A stretch of DNA of 64,000 nucleotides from Pseudanabaena galeata CCNP1313 (GCF_029910235.1 NZ_CP112874.1:1922001-1986000); one strand, 5' to 3'. Shown: positions 23,882 to 34,414, counted from the first letter of the stretch. The notes: a model not told the origin generated them from the sequence alone. Program-made: numbers and translations.

Positions 23882-26458
23882 ATGGACAGCAGATATAATC
23901 CTCAGCAGATCGAACCCAAGTGGCAAAAAATTTGGGCAGAGAAACAACTTGACAAAGTAAGTAACGCAATTGATGCAACCAAAAAGAAATTCTATGCGCT
24001 GTCAATGTTTCCCTACCCATCGGGCGATCTGCATATGGGGCATGTCCGTAACTACACGATCACCGATGTGATTGCCCGTTACAAAAGAATGCAGGGTTAT
24101 CAAGTATTGCACCCGATGGGTTGGGATGCTTTCGGGTTGCCTGCGGAAAATGCAGCGATCGATCGCAATACCCATCCTGCCAAATGGACTTACGCCAATA
24201 TCGACAATATGCGATCGCAGCTTCAGCAAGTGGGCTTGTCCTACGACTGGGATCGCGCGTTAGCCACCTGTTCGCCTGACTATTACAAATGGACACAATG
24301 GATCTTTTTGCAATTTTTGGAAGCGGGTTTGGCCTATCAAAAAGAGGCAAAGGTTAACTGGGACCCAATCGATCAGACCGTAATTGCCAATGAGCAGGTG
24401 GATAATGAGGGCAGATCTTGGCGATCGGGTGCATTGGTAGAGAAGCGCAAATTGCGTCAATGGTTCTTGAAAATCACCGACTATGCCGAACAGCTTTTGC
24501 AAGATTTGGACAAGCTCGATGAATGGCCATCTAATGTCAAAATCATGCAAGCCAATTGGATCGGCAAGTCCACAGGCGCAGAGCTAAGTTTTGCGATCGT
24601 TGGCACTGATCAGAAAATCACAGTTTTTACTACCCGTCCTGATACTGTTTACGGTGTGAGCTATGTTGTGCTTGCCCCTGAGCATCCCTTAGTCGAGACT
24701 TTGACCAGTGCAGCCCAAAAAGAAGCTGTTACCAAATTTATCGAAGAAGTCAAAAATCTCAGCGAAATCGATCGCACCTCCGATGATCGCCCTAAACGTG
24801 GCGTAGCGATCGGTGCGAGTGTAGTTAATCCCTTCACAGGCAAAGAAGTTCCCATCTGGATAGCCGATTATGTTCTCTTTGAATATGGAACTGGCGCTGT
24901 CATGGGCGTTCCTGCCCACGATGTCCGCGATTTTGCCTTTGCAAAACAGTATGACCTTCCTATTCAAACCGTAATCGAATCTAACTCCCCTCTGCCCGTG
25001 GGAGAGGGGCAGGGAGTGAGGGAATCTGCCTATACTGACGCAGGAATCATGGTCAATTCTGGTGAATTTAATGGGTTGGATTCCGTAACTGCGAAAACCA
25101 AAATCATTGAACTCGCAGAAAAAAATCAATGGGGAACTGCCAAAATCACCTATCGCTTGCGTGACTGGTTGATTTCGCGCCAAAGATATTGGGGCTGCCC
25201 AATTCCCGTCATCCATTGCCCTAGTTGCGGCATCGTTCCTGTTCCCCATGCTGATTTACCCGTGATCTTGCCTGAAGATGTGGAACTCACAGGACGAGGA
25301 GCCTCGCCTCTCGCACAAAAAGATTCTTGGATCAATGTCCCTTGTCCTAAATGCGGCACAGCAGCCAAGCGAGAAACCGACACGATGGATACCTTTATCG
25401 ATTCCTCTTGGTATTTCTTGCGTTTCAGCGATGCCAAAAATGCTCAAGAAATAGGCGATCGCAATGCCATCAATAATTGGATGCCCGTCGATCAATATGT
25501 TGGTGGTGTGGAACACGCGATTTTGCACTTGCTCTATTCACGCTTTGTGACTAAGGTTTTGCGCGATCGCGGCTTGCTCAATTTCGATGAACCTTTTACG
25601 AGATTGCTGACTCAGGGCATGGTGCAGGGTCTGACCTACATGAACCCCAATAAAGGCGGCAAGGACAAATGGGTTCCTTCCGCTTTAGTTGATCCCAAAG
25701 ATCCTAAAGATCCGAAAACAGGCGAACCGTTGCAAGCGCTCTATGCCACGATGTCTAAATCTAAGGGTAATGGGGTATCACCTGTCGATGCGATCGCTAA
25801 GTATGGAGCCGACACTTTGCGAATGTTTACTCTTTTCAAAGCTCCTCCTGAAAAGGATTTAGAATGGGAAGATGCCGATGTTGAAGGTCAGCAACGCTTC
25901 CTAAATCGGGTGTGGCGCTTAGTCTCTAGCTTTGTTGAAACCAAGCAGAATGGAATTTCTAAAAAAATTGATAAGAACTTACGCAGAGCCATTCACATCG
26001 CTATCAAGGAAGTCTCTGAAGATTTTGATGGAGGATACCAACTCAATACCGCGATTTCGGAAATGATGAAGTTGAGCAATGCTTTGCAAGATGTGGAAGA
26101 TAAGAGTTCGGCTACTTTCCTAGAAGGTGTGGAAACTCTCTTAACTTTACTGGCTCCTTTTGCACCGCACATTGCTGACGAACTTTGGTCAGCGATCGGT
26201 CACACAGACTCAATCCATTTACAGCCTTGGCTCAATCATGATCCTGATGCACTAACCGTTGATGAGATTACCCTCGTAATTCAAATCAATGGCAAAGTAC
26301 GTGGCAGTCTCCAAGTGCCATCTAGCGCTAGTAATGACAAGCAAGCATTGGAAGAGTATGCGCGCAGTTCAAGTGCCGCCCAGAAGTATCTCGAAGGTAA
26401 GGAGATTAAGAAGGTGATTGCTGTTGTAGGAAAGTTGGTTAATTTTGTAGTTGTCTAA
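23882..26458 (+). CDS. leuS: Leucyl-tRNA synthetase
   Basis: Charges tRNA-Leu with leucine. At 858 residues it has the class I HIGH motif as HMGH (51-54, in [14 protein letters not shown]), a CP1 editing domain (about 225-420), the zinc-type insert CPSCGIVP...CPKCGTAAK (about 445-495), and the KMSKS motif as TMSKSKGNG (about 623). Residues about 368-384 ([16 protein letters not shown]) are encoded by a CCCCTCTGCCCGTGGGAGAGGGG palindromic repeat (24985-25027) inserted in frame in a variable surface loop of the editing domain, just before [16 protein letters not shown] terminator stem follows at 26460-26503. Confidence 0.98.
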   Translation: MDSRYNPQQIEPKWQKIWAEKQLDKVSNAIDATKKKFYALSMFPYPSGDLHMGHVRNYTITDVIARYKRMQGYQVLHPMGWDAFGLPAENAAIDRNTHPAKWTYANIDNMRSQLQQVGLSYDWDRALATCSPDYYKWTQWIFLQFLEAGLAYQKEAKVNWDPIDQTVIANEQVDNEGRSWRSGALVEKRKLRQWFLKITDYAEQLLQDLDKLDEWPSNVKIMQANWIGKSTGAELSFAIVGTDQKITVFTTRPDTVYGVSYVVLAPEHPLVETLTSAAQKEAVTKFIEEVKNLSEIDRTSDDRPKRGVAIGASVVNPFTGKEVPIWIADYVLFEYGTGAVMGVPAHDVRDFAFAKQYDLPIQTVIESNSPLPVGEGQGVRESAYTDAGIMVNSGEFNGLDSVTAKTKIIELAEKNQWGTAKITYRLRDWLISRQRYWGCPIPVIHCPSCGIVPVPHADLPVILPEDVELTGRGASPLAQKDSWINVPCPKCGTAAKRETDTMDTFIDSSWYFLRFSDAKNAQEIGDRNAINNWMPVDQYVGGVEHAILHLLYSRFVTKVLRDRGLLNFDEPFTRLLTQGMVQGLTYMNPNKGGKDKWVPSALVDPKDPKDPKTGEPLQALYATMSKSKGNGVSPVDAIAKYGADTLRMFTLFKAPPEKDLEWEDADVEGQQRFLNRVWRLVSSFVETKQNGISKKIDKNLRRAIHIAIKEVSEDFDGGYQLNTAISEMMKLSNALQDVEDKSSATFLEGVETLLTLLAPFAPHIADELWSAIGHTDSIHLQPWLNHDPDALTVDEITLVIQINGKVRGSLQVPSSASNDKQALEEYARSSSAAQKYLEGKEIKKVIAVVGKLVNFVVV
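24985..25027 (+). repeat. Palindromic repeat inserted in frame in leuS
   Basis: The sequence CTCCCCTCTGCCCGTGGGAG/AGGGGCAGGGAGTGAGGG is a dispersed cyanobacterial-type repeat translated here as [13 protein letters not shown]. It adds about 16 residues at a loop where other LeuRS proteins vary in sequence and length. Confidence 0.7.
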
Positions 26459-26459
26459 T

Positions 26460-26503
26460 CCGAGATCTGATGCGTTACAGTAATGTGGCGGATCAGATCT
26501 TTT
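26460..26503 (+). terminator. leuS terminator
   Basis: The stem AGATCTGAT...ATCAGATCT is followed by TTTTTT, two bases after the leuS stop: an intrinsic terminator. Confidence 0.75.
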
Positions 26504-26570
26504 TTGAAATAATGCCAATTCAAGCTTGAAATTCAAAACCTATACTAATCAAATCTGAATTGCACTGACC

Positions 26571-28172
26571 ATGTTACGAATTACCGAAATTAAACTTCCA
26601 CTCGATCATCCTGAAGATGCACTGAAATTAGCAATTCTCAAAAAGCTGCAAATCAAGCCTGAAGAATTAACTAGTTATTCTATTTTTAAGCGCAGTTATG
26701 ATGCACGTAAAAAGACAGATATCTATTTAGTCTATATCGTTGATGTCGAAACTCCTTTAGAGAAACAACTAGGCGATCGCCTCTCTAAAGATCCCCATGT
26801 TAAGCCCACGCCAGACATGAGCTATCAATATGTCACCAAGGCTCCCAGTAATTTAAAAACTCGTCCAATCGTAATCGGCATGGGGCCAGCAGGGATGTTC
26901 GCAGGGCTAATGTTGGCACAAATGGGATTTCGACCCATTATTTTAGAAAGGGGTAAAGCAGTCCGCGATCGCACTGCCGATACCTTTAACTTTTGGAAGG
27001 GAAGAGCCGAATTTAATCCTGAATCTAATGCTCAATTTGGCGAAGGTGGTGCAGGGACTTTCTCCGATGGGAAACTTTATAGCCAAGTCAAAGATCCGCA
27101 ACACTATGGGCGCAAAGTTCTCACTGAATTTGTGAATGCAGGCGCATCCTCTGAGATTCTCTACATCAATAAACCCCATATTGGCACGCTTAAACTAGTT
27201 GGCATCGTTCAAAGTTTTCGCGCTCAAATTCAAGCACTCGGCGGTGAAATTCGCTTTCAAAGTCGAGTGGAAGATATTGACATTCAAGATGGCAAAGCGA
27301 AAGGTGTAACCCTTGCTAGTGGTGAATATATTGCTAGTAATCATATCGTTCTTGCTGTTGGTCATAGCGCCCGTGACACCTTCCAAATGCTCTACGATCG
27401 CGGCGTATATATTGAAGCCAAGCCTTTCTCAATTGGCTTTCGGATTGAACATCCACAAACTCTGATTGATCAAGCGAGATTTGGCAATTACGCAGGAAAT
27501 AAAATTTTAGGTGCTGCTGACTATAAGTTAGTTCACCATTGTCAGAATGGGCGTTCTGTTTATAGCTTCTGTATGTGTCCAGGGGGGCTAGTTGTGGCGG
27601 CAACTTCTGAGGTTGGGCGGGTGGTTACGAATGGCATGAGTCAATATTCGCGTAATGAGCGGAATGCCAATAGCGGCATCGTGGTGGGGATTACGCCCGA
27701 CGATTATCCAGAGCATCCCCTTGCTGGCATTGATTTTCAGCGTCGCTTAGAATCTCGCGCCTTTGAGCTTGGTGGTGGAACCTATGCCGCACCAGCCCAA
27801 CTTGTAGGGGATTTTCTTGCTAACCGTCCTTCTCAAGATCTCGGTAAAGTCCATCCTTCCTATGCACCTAATGTGAATTTATGTGATTTGAGTGAGAGTT
27901 TGCCTGACTATGCGATCGCTGCCATCCGCGAGGCTTTACCTGCCTTTAATAAACAAATCAAGGGGTTTGCGATGGATGATGCGATGCTCACGGGTGTAGA
28001 AACGCGCACTTCTTCACCGATTCGGATTAAACGTAATGAGAAATATCAGAGCCTCAATGTGGAAGGACTTTTTCCTACGGGTGAAGGTGCTGGCTATGCA
28101 GGTGGGATTCTCTCGGCGGGGATTGATGGGATTAAAGTCGCTGAGGCTGTAGCGTTGAGTATAATGACATAG
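26571..28172 (+). CDS. FAD-dependent oxidoreductase (COG2509 type)
   Basis: A 533-residue flavoprotein of the uncharacterised COG2509 dehydrogenase family. An N-terminal basic domain (1-95, LPLDHPEDALKLAILKKLQI) precedes the Rossmann FAD site PIVIGMGPAGMFAGLMLAQMG (about 100-120) followed by ERG. A second conserved segment is FGEGGAGTFSDGKLYSQVKD (about 155-174), and the C-terminal FAD block is LFPTGEGAGYAGGILSAGIDGIKVAEAV (about 502-529). The substrate is unknown. It sits 26 bp upstream of cobN and is likely cotranscribed with it, but a role in cobalamin synthesis is only a guess. Confidence 0.88.
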   Translation: MLRITEIKLPLDHPEDALKLAILKKLQIKPEELTSYSIFKRSYDARKKTDIYLVYIVDVETPLEKQLGDRLSKDPHVKPTPDMSYQYVTKAPSNLKTRPIVIGMGPAGMFAGLMLAQMGFRPIILERGKAVRDRTADTFNFWKGRAEFNPESNAQFGEGGAGTFSDGKLYSQVKDPQHYGRKVLTEFVNAGASSEILYINKPHIGTLKLVGIVQSFRAQIQALGGEIRFQSRVEDIDIQDGKAKGVTLASGEYIASNHIVLAVGHSARDTFQMLYDRGVYIEAKPFSIGFRIEHPQTLIDQARFGNYAGNKILGAADYKLVHHCQNGRSVYSFCMCPGGLVVAATSEVGRVVTNGMSQYSRNERNANSGIVVGITPDDYPEHPLAGIDFQRRLESRAFELGGGTYAAPAQLVGDFLANRPSQDLGKVHPSYAPNVNLCDLSESLPDYAIAAIREALPAFNKQIKGFAMDDAMLTGVETRTSSPIRIKRNEKYQSLNVEGLFPTGEGAGYAGGILSAGIDGIKVAEAVALSIMT

Positions 28173-28198
28173 CCGCCCATAAGCTATTTGGATTACTA

Positions 28199-31100
28199 AT
28201 GCATCGTATTGCCACTATTTCAGGGGGCTGGAACCAGTCCACCGACAGCGTTGTTTTTGTTGATCAGCAACCTGCACCGATTGTGATCATCACGGCTGCG
28301 GATACGGATATCCAAACCCTTGCGGCGGCTACTGCGAACTTGCCTGAAGATTTTCCGCAAATTCGTGTGGTGAATGTCTTGCAGTTGCAGCAACAAATTG
28401 CGATCGATACCTATGCAGAAGAGGTCTTGGCAAGTGCCAAGGTGATTATTGTGCGATTGATTGGGGGACAGTCTTACTGGAGTTATGGATTAGAAGTAGT
28501 TAAGGAAACTGTGGCGAATACGGGTGCAGTTTTGATTGTATTACCGGGGGATGAGCGTCCTGATCCGAGCTTAACGAGTCATTCCACAACCTCGCTAACT
28601 TTGGTGAATCAGGCTTGGCAATATTTTATTGAAGCAGGGGTTAGTAATTATCAGAATTTATTGAAGTTCATTGCTAAGGAATTTTTAGAAATAGCGATCG
28701 CATATCAAATACCTCAGTCAGTGCCTCGGATTGGGATATTTGATCCCCCCCAGCCCCCCTTGAGAAAGGGGGGAGAATTTGATCCCCCCCAGCCCCCCTT
28801 GAGAAAGGGGGGAGAAGAATTTTCTTCTTCCCCCTTTTTAAGGGGGATTGAGGGGGATCTCGGATTAGTGGCGATTCTTTTTTATCGCGCTCATTATTTA
28901 TCGGGAAATACGGGAGCGATCGCGGCTTTATGTGAGTCATTGCGAGAACGTAATCTCAAACCTTTACCCATTTATGTTTCATCTTTAAAGGAGCCTGATG
29001 TACAAGCAGAGTTAATTCGCTATTGTTTACATGAATCTGGTCAAAAAGTTGATGTGATTCTAAATACGACTAGCTTCTCTTTGGCAAGTTTAAAAACCGA
29101 TACGCCACAGGTTGATCTTTGGGAAGCTTTGAACGTGCCTGTGTTTCAGGTGATTTTTAGTGGTGGGCTTAAGAAAACTTGGGCGAATGGTACACAGGGA
29201 CTAAATCCTCGCGATATGGCGATGAATGTGGTGTTGCCTGAAGTTGATGGCAGGATTATTACAAGGGCAGTTTCCTTTAAAGCGATGCAGGGACAGAATC
29301 TCGCTTTGCAAACGGAGGTGTTGACCTATGAACCTGTGCGATCGCGAATTAATTTTGTGGCTGATCTGGCGGCGAAATGGATAAAACTAAAGCACACGGA
29401 TGTAGGCGATCGCAAAATTGCGCTGATTCTTGCTAATTATCCTAATCGTGATGGCAGGTTAGCCAATGGAGTTGGTTTAGATACTCCTGCCAGTTGTTTA
29501 GAGATTCTCAAAGCTTTGCGAAGCTCAGGCTATGGCGTTGGTGAGATTCCTGAAACTAGCGATGAATTGATGAAGTTACTAACTACAGGTGTAACCAACG
29601 ATCGCGAATCCTTTGGAATGCGTCAGATTAATCAATCTTTAGCGTTAGAAGATTATCAAAACTATTTTCAGAATTTGCCTGAGCCTGTGCAAAATGGAAT
29701 TCAGTCAAGATGGAATCAGCCGAAATGTGAGAAAGAATTTGCGATCGCTGGTATGCAGTTTGGCAATATTTTTGTCGGTATTCAGCCATCTCGTGGCTAT
29801 GACCTTGATCCGACACTCAATTACCATGCGCCAGATTTAGAGCCAACCCATGACTATATGGCTTTCTATCATTGGGTGCGCGACAAGTTTAACGCCCATG
29901 CGATCGCCCACATCGGCAAACATGGCAATCTCGAATGGCTCCCCGGAAAAAGCGTGGCACTATCAGAAAATTGCTATCCTGAAGCCGCCTTTGGTGCGAT
30001 GCCCCATTTCTATCCCTTTATTGTCAATGACCCTGGGGAAGGTTCTCAAGCAAAAAGGCGATCGCAAGCGGTAATTCTCGATCACCTCACGCCGCCGATG
30101 ACTCGCGCTGAGCTATACGGTGGCTTGCAGCAATTAGAAGGCTTAATCGATGAATATTACGAAGCGGAAACCCTTGATCCTGCGAGATTGCCAATGGTGC
30201 GATCGCGATTAACTGAGTTAATCAAGCAAGAAAATCTACATCAAGATTTAGGAATTTCCCTAGACCGTTTAGAAGATTCTCTTAATACGATTCTCACGAC
30301 CGCCGATGGTTATCTCTGCGAAATTAAGGAGGCTCAAATCCGTGATGGGTTGCATATTTTTGGGCTATGTCCAGAAGGGCGACAGTTACGGGATTTGGTA
30401 GTAGCGATCGCCCGAAATCCTACGGCTAATCGGATGGGTCTGACTAGGGCGATCGCGCAGGATTGGGGTTTAGATTTTGATCCTTTAACAGCGGATTTAG
30501 GGGAATTACTTGAGCCAAAATCACATCCACGTTTAGTGAATTGTCGGATTATTGGCGATGCAGTTGAAGTTATAGAGGAGTATGCTGCGGAGTTGGTGGC
30601 ACAGATTTCTGAAGAGATCCCCCCTACCCCCCTTGCAAAGGGGGGCAAGATTGCAATTGAAGAAATCTATATTAGTAGCAAAAGGTCTGAAGTCCCCCTT
30701 TATAAGGGGGATTTAGGGGGATCTAGTGGAGATTTTAAAATGGCAAAGATTCCCCTTGTCCAAGTGGGTAAGATTGCGGCAGAACTAACATGGATTCGCG
30801 ATCGCCTCTTACCCTCTCTCTACAAAACCAATCAAGAAATCACTAATCTATTGCGTGGGTTAAATGGCGAATATGTCCCCAGTGGTGCTTCGGGTGCGCC
30901 GACTAGAGGTAGACCAGAGGTGTTACCTACTGGACGGAATTTCTATTCGGTGGATATTCGGGCTGTGCCGACGGAAACTGCTTGGGATATTGGGCGCAAG
31001 GCTGCGGATGTGTTGATCGAAACCTATACTCAAGAACATGGCGAATATCCGCAAACCTTGGGGCTATCGATTTGGGGAACTTCGACAATGCGAACGGGAG

Positions 31101-32140
31101 GTGATGATCTTGCTGAAGCTCTTGCTTTATTGGGTGTCCAACCTGTTTGGGATGGCGTATCGCGCCGCGTGGTGGATTTTGAGATTTTGCCCTTATCAAT
31201 CTTAGGTCGTCCCCGTGTTGACGTAACTTTGAGAATCTCAGGATTCTTTAGAGATGCATTCCCAAATCTCATCGATTTATTTGATAGTGCAGTGAATGCT
31301 GTCGCTAATCTCAATGAACCTGCGGATCAAAATCCCTTAGCGGCAAAAGTTCAAGCAGAATCTGCACAATGGCAAAGAGAAGGATTGACAACTGTACAGG
31401 CAGAAGAGCGATCGCGTTATCGAGTGTTCGGCTCCAAGCCGAGTGCCTATGGTGCGGGTTTGCAAGGTTTAATCGAGTCACAAAACTGGGAAAGTGAGCA
31501 AGATTTAGCGCGAGCCTATATCAATTGGAGTGCCTACGCCTACACCAGTAAATCCGAGGGTAAATCCGCTCCTGAAGCCTTTAATCAACGGCTCAGTAAC
31601 ATGCAAATCGTACTGCAAAATCAGGATAATCGCGAGCATGATATTCTCGATTCTGATGATTATTATCAGTTTCAGGGTGGGATGACTGCCGCAATCAAAT
31701 CCATATCGGGCAATGCTCCAGAGGTGTATTTTGGCGATAACTCACGGATGGCGCAGCCCAAGGTTCGTAAATTGAGTGAAGAGATTGCGCGGGTTTATCG
31801 ATCGCGTGTTGTTAATCCCAAATGGATCGCAGGTGCAATGCGTCACGGCTATAAAGGAGCTTTTGAGATGTCGGCAACTCTTGATTATCTATTTGCCTAT
31901 GATGCTACGACTAACTGCGTTTCCGACTTCATGTATGAGGGGGTTGCGGAGGCATATATTTTTAATCCTGAAGTTCAGAATTTTATTAAATCTAGCAATC
32001 CTTGGGCATTGCGAGATATGTCGGAACGTTTGCTAGAAGCGAATCAACGCGGGATGTGGCAAGATGTGAGTGCGGATATGTTGGATCGCTTAAAGGCGAT
32101 CGCTAATGATGCTGAAGGTGCGATCGAATCGCAAACATAA
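28199..32140 (+). CDS. cobN: Cobaltochelatase large subunit CobN (with repeat-encoded inserts)
   Basis: CobN is the large subunit of the ATP-dependent chelatase that inserts cobalt in cobalamin synthesis, homologous to ChlH of magnesium chelatase. The 1,313-residue protein shows family blocks such as GNTGAIAALCESLRERNL, RGYDLDPTLNYHAPDLEPTHDY, HIGKHGNLEWLPGK and YQFQGGMTAAIKSISG. Two inserts are unusual. Residues about 181-221 contain a tandem of FDPPQPPLRKGGE, from C/G-rich repeats at 28741-28860, and 805-846 contain IPPTPLAKGG...VPLYKGDLGGS from 30612-30735. Both keep the frame. The first falls before the chelatase core and the second in a linker, so the enzyme is probably still active. Confidence 0.95.
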   Translation: MHRIATISGGWNQSTDSVVFVDQQPAPIVIITAADTDIQTLAAATANLPEDFPQIRVVNVLQLQQQIAIDTYAEEVLASAKVIIVRLIGGQSYWSYGLEVVKETVANTGAVLIVLPGDERPDPSLTSHSTTSLTLVNQAWQYFIEAGVSNYQNLLKFIAKEFLEIAIAYQIPQSVPRIGIFDPPQPPLRKGGEFDPPQPPLRKGGEEFSSSPFLRGIEGDLGLVAILFYRAHYLSGNTGAIAALCESLRERNLKPLPIYVSSLKEPDVQAELIRYCLHESGQKVDVILNTTSFSLASLKTDTPQVDLWEALNVPVFQVIFSGGLKKTWANGTQGLNPRDMAMNVVLPEVDGRIITRAVSFKAMQGQNLALQTEVLTYEPVRSRINFVADLAAKWIKLKHTDVGDRKIALILANYPNRDGRLANGVGLDTPASCLEILKALRSSGYGVGEIPETSDELMKLLTTGVTNDRESFGMRQINQSLALEDYQNYFQNLPEPVQNGIQSRWNQPKCEKEFAIAGMQFGNIFVGIQPSRGYDLDPTLNYHAPDLEPTHDYMAFYHWVRDKFNAHAIAHIGKHGNLEWLPGKSVALSENCYPEAAFGAMPHFYPFIVNDPGEGSQAKRRSQAVILDHLTPPMTRAELYGGLQQLEGLIDEYYEAETLDPARLPMVRSRLTELIKQENLHQDLGISLDRLEDSLNTILTTADGYLCEIKEAQIRDGLHIFGLCPEGRQLRDLVVAIARNPTANRMGLTRAIAQDWGLDFDPLTADLGELLEPKSHPRLVNCRIIGDAVEVIEEYAAELVAQISEEIPPTPLAKGGKIAIEEIYISSKRSEVPLYKGDLGGSSGDFKMAKIPLVQVGKIAAELTWIRDRLLPSLYKTNQEITNLLRGLNGEYVPSGASGAPTRGRPEVLPTGRNFYSVDIRAVPTETAWDIGRKAADVLIETYTQEHGEYPQTLGLSIWGTSTMRTGGDDLAEALALLGVQPVWDGVSRRVVDFEILPLSILGRPRVDVTLRISGFFRDAFPNLIDLFDSAVNAVANLNEPADQNPLAAKVQAESAQWQREGLTTVQAEERSRYRVFGSKPSAYGAGLQGLIESQNWESEQDLARAYINWSAYAYTSKSEGKSAPEAFNQRLSNMQIVLQNQDNREHDILDSDDYYQFQGGMTAAIKSISGNAPEVYFGDNSRMAQPKVRKLSEEIARVYRSRVVNPKWIAGAMRHGYKGAFEMSATLDYLFAYDATTNCVSDFMYEGVAEAYIFNPEVQNFIKSSNPWALRDMSERLLEANQRGMWQDVSADMLDRLKAIANDAEGAIESQT
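28741..28860 (+). repeat. C/G-rich dispersed repeats inserted in cobN
   Basis: Two direct copies of GATCCCCCCCAGCCCCCCTT-GAGAAAGGGGGGAGAA plus an inverted half (CCCCCTTTTTAAGGGGGATT) lie in one frame of cobN. The same repeat type occurs at 30615-30720 and, outside genes, at 34228-34301. Confidence 0.8.
30612..30725 (+). repeat. Second C/G-rich repeat pair inserted in cobN
   Basis: ATCCCCCCTACCCCCCTTGC-AAAGGGGGGC and CCCCCTTTATAAGGGGGATTTAGGGGGATC are inverted members of the same dispersed repeat, separated by about 50 bases and read through in frame. Confidence 0.75.
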
Positions 32141-32147
32141 ATGCCTC

Positions 32148-32221
32148 TATAGCAATCCTAAATGGGTTGTGAGAGTGCGCCCCTTCGGGGCGCACTCTCA
32201 CAACCCATTTAGGATTGCTAT
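32148..32221. repeat. TATAGCAAT palindrome after cobN
   Basis: A perfect inverted repeat with outer arms TATAGCAATCCTAAATGGG and core GCGCCCCTTCGGGGCGC. It is followed to 32298 by an AGGACA-type repeat (CAAGTAGCGGCGCTACTTG, TTTTGGGTTTTATGTCCTAA). Either could terminate cobN or the convergent TpsB gene. Confidence 0.65.
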
Positions 32222-32301
32222 TTGGCTGCACCAATACAAGTAGCGGCGCTACTTGTATTTTGGGTTTTATGTCCTAAACAAATCTTTGATTGCCATATAT
32301 C

Positions 32302-34095
32302 TTAAAAACCTGTGAAATTGAGGTTAAAATAAAGCCCATTTTCTTGGGCAGTATTCCGACTATTTGGCACAGAAATCAAAGGAATACCATAGTCGAGTCG
32401 GACATCTAAAGTATTCCCAATCCGCCAACGCAGACCCAAACCAGTACCTAATAATGTATTGGAACTAGAGTTAGCTCCTCCAGAACTTGTCCATACGGCG
32501 GCAGCATCAATAAATGGCACAAGCTGCAATAAACCTTCCCATTCAGGAACACGCAAGATTGGCACTCGCATCTCTGCGGATAGATTTAGTCCATTATCGC
32601 CAAGCAGTACATCTTGACGATAGCCGCGTAGGGTATCCTGTCCACCAAAGCCAATTTGCTCTGAAGGTAGTAGGGCGCGATCGCCAAATTGCAGATCACC
32701 TCGTAGTAACAGAAAAGTATCAGGTGCTAGTAGATTTACATACTGCGACTGTCCACGCCATGAAACAAAGCGACTATCAGGAAAGGTAGTATTCAAATTA
32801 GAACCTAATACGCCACCTAGTCCTAGACTAAACTGCGATCGCAAAGAAATTACTGACTGACTAGAGCGCTGTGTAAATTCTTGAAAGGCGCGTAAAACCG
32901 TAGTTTTAGTTACGCCATTATCATCTGCTCCTGCGGACAAAGGAAATGGAATCTTTAACAAACTAGTTAAACTTTCGCGATAGGAAGCCGTGAAACCGAT
33001 TGCTATTTCTTGACTAGGGGTTTGCTCAATGGGTTGACGAAAAGTCAGGTCATAGGATGTGGAATTCGCATAGATATCCAATATATTAAAAGGCTTTTCC
33101 AGAACGTTACTATTACCATTATTAAACGCAAAAGCGATCGAGCCATTGTAGGGATTGATCGGTAGCATATAGCTAAGATCATAGGAATTACTTCCATCGG
33201 TATTACTATAGGCAATATTCAGTGTATCGCCCAATCCCGTTAAATTCGCTTCACTAATTTGAACCTTGCGACGCAATGAACCAACGCTAGGAGCGCGATT
33301 GTTATCCAGAGATAGTTGCACTTCTAAAGATTTTGCTTCTTTAAGCCGCACTTCCAGAATGTTCTGTCCAGCGCGTGTTCCTGCTGATAGCTCTGCGGAT
33401 ATGCTGGCAATTAAGGGATTGATTTGGAGAACTTGGAGGGCTTGAATCAAGCGATCGCGGTTTAGGGGTGCGCCTGTCGCAATATTCATCCGCGATCGCA
33501 CATAATCTGGACTTAACCGTTCAACTCCAGTTACTTTTATATCTTCCAGCCCTCCTTCAATTACCTGAATCTGCACCACCCCATTCTGTAAGTTTTGGGT
33601 AGGAATAAAGGCTCCTGACGTTATATACCCTCGGCTTATATATAGATCTGTAACCTGCGATCGCGCTTTCAGCAGTTCTGAAAAAGTGATTGGTCGCTTA
33701 GTAAAAGGACTCAGAATCTGATCAATTTCTGCTTTCGTAAATACGGTGCTGCCTAAAACCTCAAATCGATTGACTGTAATCGTTCCAGTTACAGGCACTT
33801 CTTTTTGAGGCGTGACAGGCTCGCGTGAAGGGTTTAGCAACTCATCGGGGGATGGGAGCGGTGCTGGGGTCTGGGTTGGTAATTGTGGCGAAGGCGATCG
33901 CAGAGTGGGCGTAATGATTTGTGGTGTTAAGGAGTTAGCTCGATCTGTTTGAGCCAATATGGGCAATGTAAACGCGACAAAGCTAGTTAAGCCTAGCCCT
34001 GTATAAACCATTGCCCTAAAAATTATTGATTTTTTTGTGAAAGTTTTTTTCTGTTCGCTTAACCATCCATGAAGTTCCAGCATAACAACAAGCAC
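32302..34095 (-). CDS. Two-partner secretion outer-membrane transporter (TpsB/FhaC/ShlB family)
   Basis: A 597-residue Omp85-superfamily protein that exports and activates a large TpsA-type protein through the outer membrane. After a hydrophobic signal segment (about 25-50, ending LPILAQ) there is a Pro-rich stretch (65-100), then POTRA domains: TVNRFEVLGSTVFTKAEIDQIL (about 104-175) and the second POTRA beginning IEDI/LEDIKVTG (about 182-260). A 16-strand beta barrel follows to the C-terminal NGLYFNLNFTGF ending in Phe, the outer-membrane signature. The LRGY motif (DTLRGYRQD) of the barrel lid is present. ATG 34083 is the likeliest start. No TpsA substrate gene is visible in this window. Confidence 0.9.
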   Translation of the reverse strand: MLVVMLELHGWLSEQKKTFTKKSIIFRAMVYTGLGLTSFVAFTLPILAQTDRANSLTPQIITPTLRSPSPQLPTQTPAPLPSPDELLNPSREPVTPQKEVPVTGTITVNRFEVLGSTVFTKAEIDQILSPFTKRPITFSELLKARSQVTDLYISRGYITSGAFIPTQNLQNGVVQIQVIEGGLEDIKVTGVERLSPDYVRSRMNIATGAPLNRDRLIQALQVLQINPLIASISAELSAGTRAGQNILEVRLKEAKSLEVQLSLDNNRAPSVGSLRRKVQISEANLTGLGDTLNIAYSNTDGSNSYDLSYMLPINPYNGSIAFAFNNGNSNVLEKPFNILDIYANSTSYDLTFRQPIEQTPSQEIAIGFTASYRESLTSLLKIPFPLSAGADDNGVTKTTVLRAFQEFTQRSSQSVISLRSQFSLGLGGVLGSNLNTTFPDSRFVSWRGQSQYVNLLAPDTFLLLRGDLQFGDRALLPSEQIGFGGQDTLRGYRQDVLLGDNGLNLSAEMRVPILRVPEWEGLLQLVPFIDAAAVWTSSGGANSSSNTLLGTGLGLRWRIGNTLDVRLDYGIPLISVPNSRNTAQENGLYFNLNFTGF

Positions 34096-34153
34096 CTACA
34101 TGACTGCAATAGTGGATTGGTTGGACAGCAATTTACTAGGCTTTGGTCATTTG

Positions 34154-34414
34154 ATCAAGTATTTGAGTAGACAAGGGGCTTAAAGCCCCTTGTCTACTCA
34201 AATACTTGACACACCATGCAAATTTTCACCCCCCTCAGTCCCCCTTTCAAGGGGGGAAGCCTAAGTTCTCCCCCTTGAAAGGGGGAGTTAGAGGGGGTTC
34301 TAGAATTTGGTGCATCAAGTATATCAACGTCTTGTTAAAACCCAAGAAACCTTTAAAAGTTTTGCAAAGCAAAACTTTTAAAGGTTTCTTGGGTCAGGTT
34401 TTAGCGCAAAGCGC
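34154..34414. repeat. Repeat-filled intergenic region
   Basis: Three palindromes fill this gap: TTTGAGTAGACAAGGGGC with its complement (about 34156-34207); the C/G-rich repeat CCCCCTTTCAAGGGGGG plus inverted copies (34228-34301); and AAACCTTTAAAAGTTTTGC with its complement (about 34343-34393). An apparent plus-strand frame across them is made of repeats and is not a gene. Confidence 0.7.

Noticed and set aside
24002-25528. Several minus-strand frames of 75-186 codons opposite leuS
   Set aside because: leuS shows complete motif coverage on the plus strand; the others are antisense shadows helped by G+C-rich codon use.
28173-28198. Possible cobalamin riboswitch in front of cobN
   Set aside because: Only 26 bp separate the preceding gene from cobN, too short for the element, and no B12-box sequence is seen.
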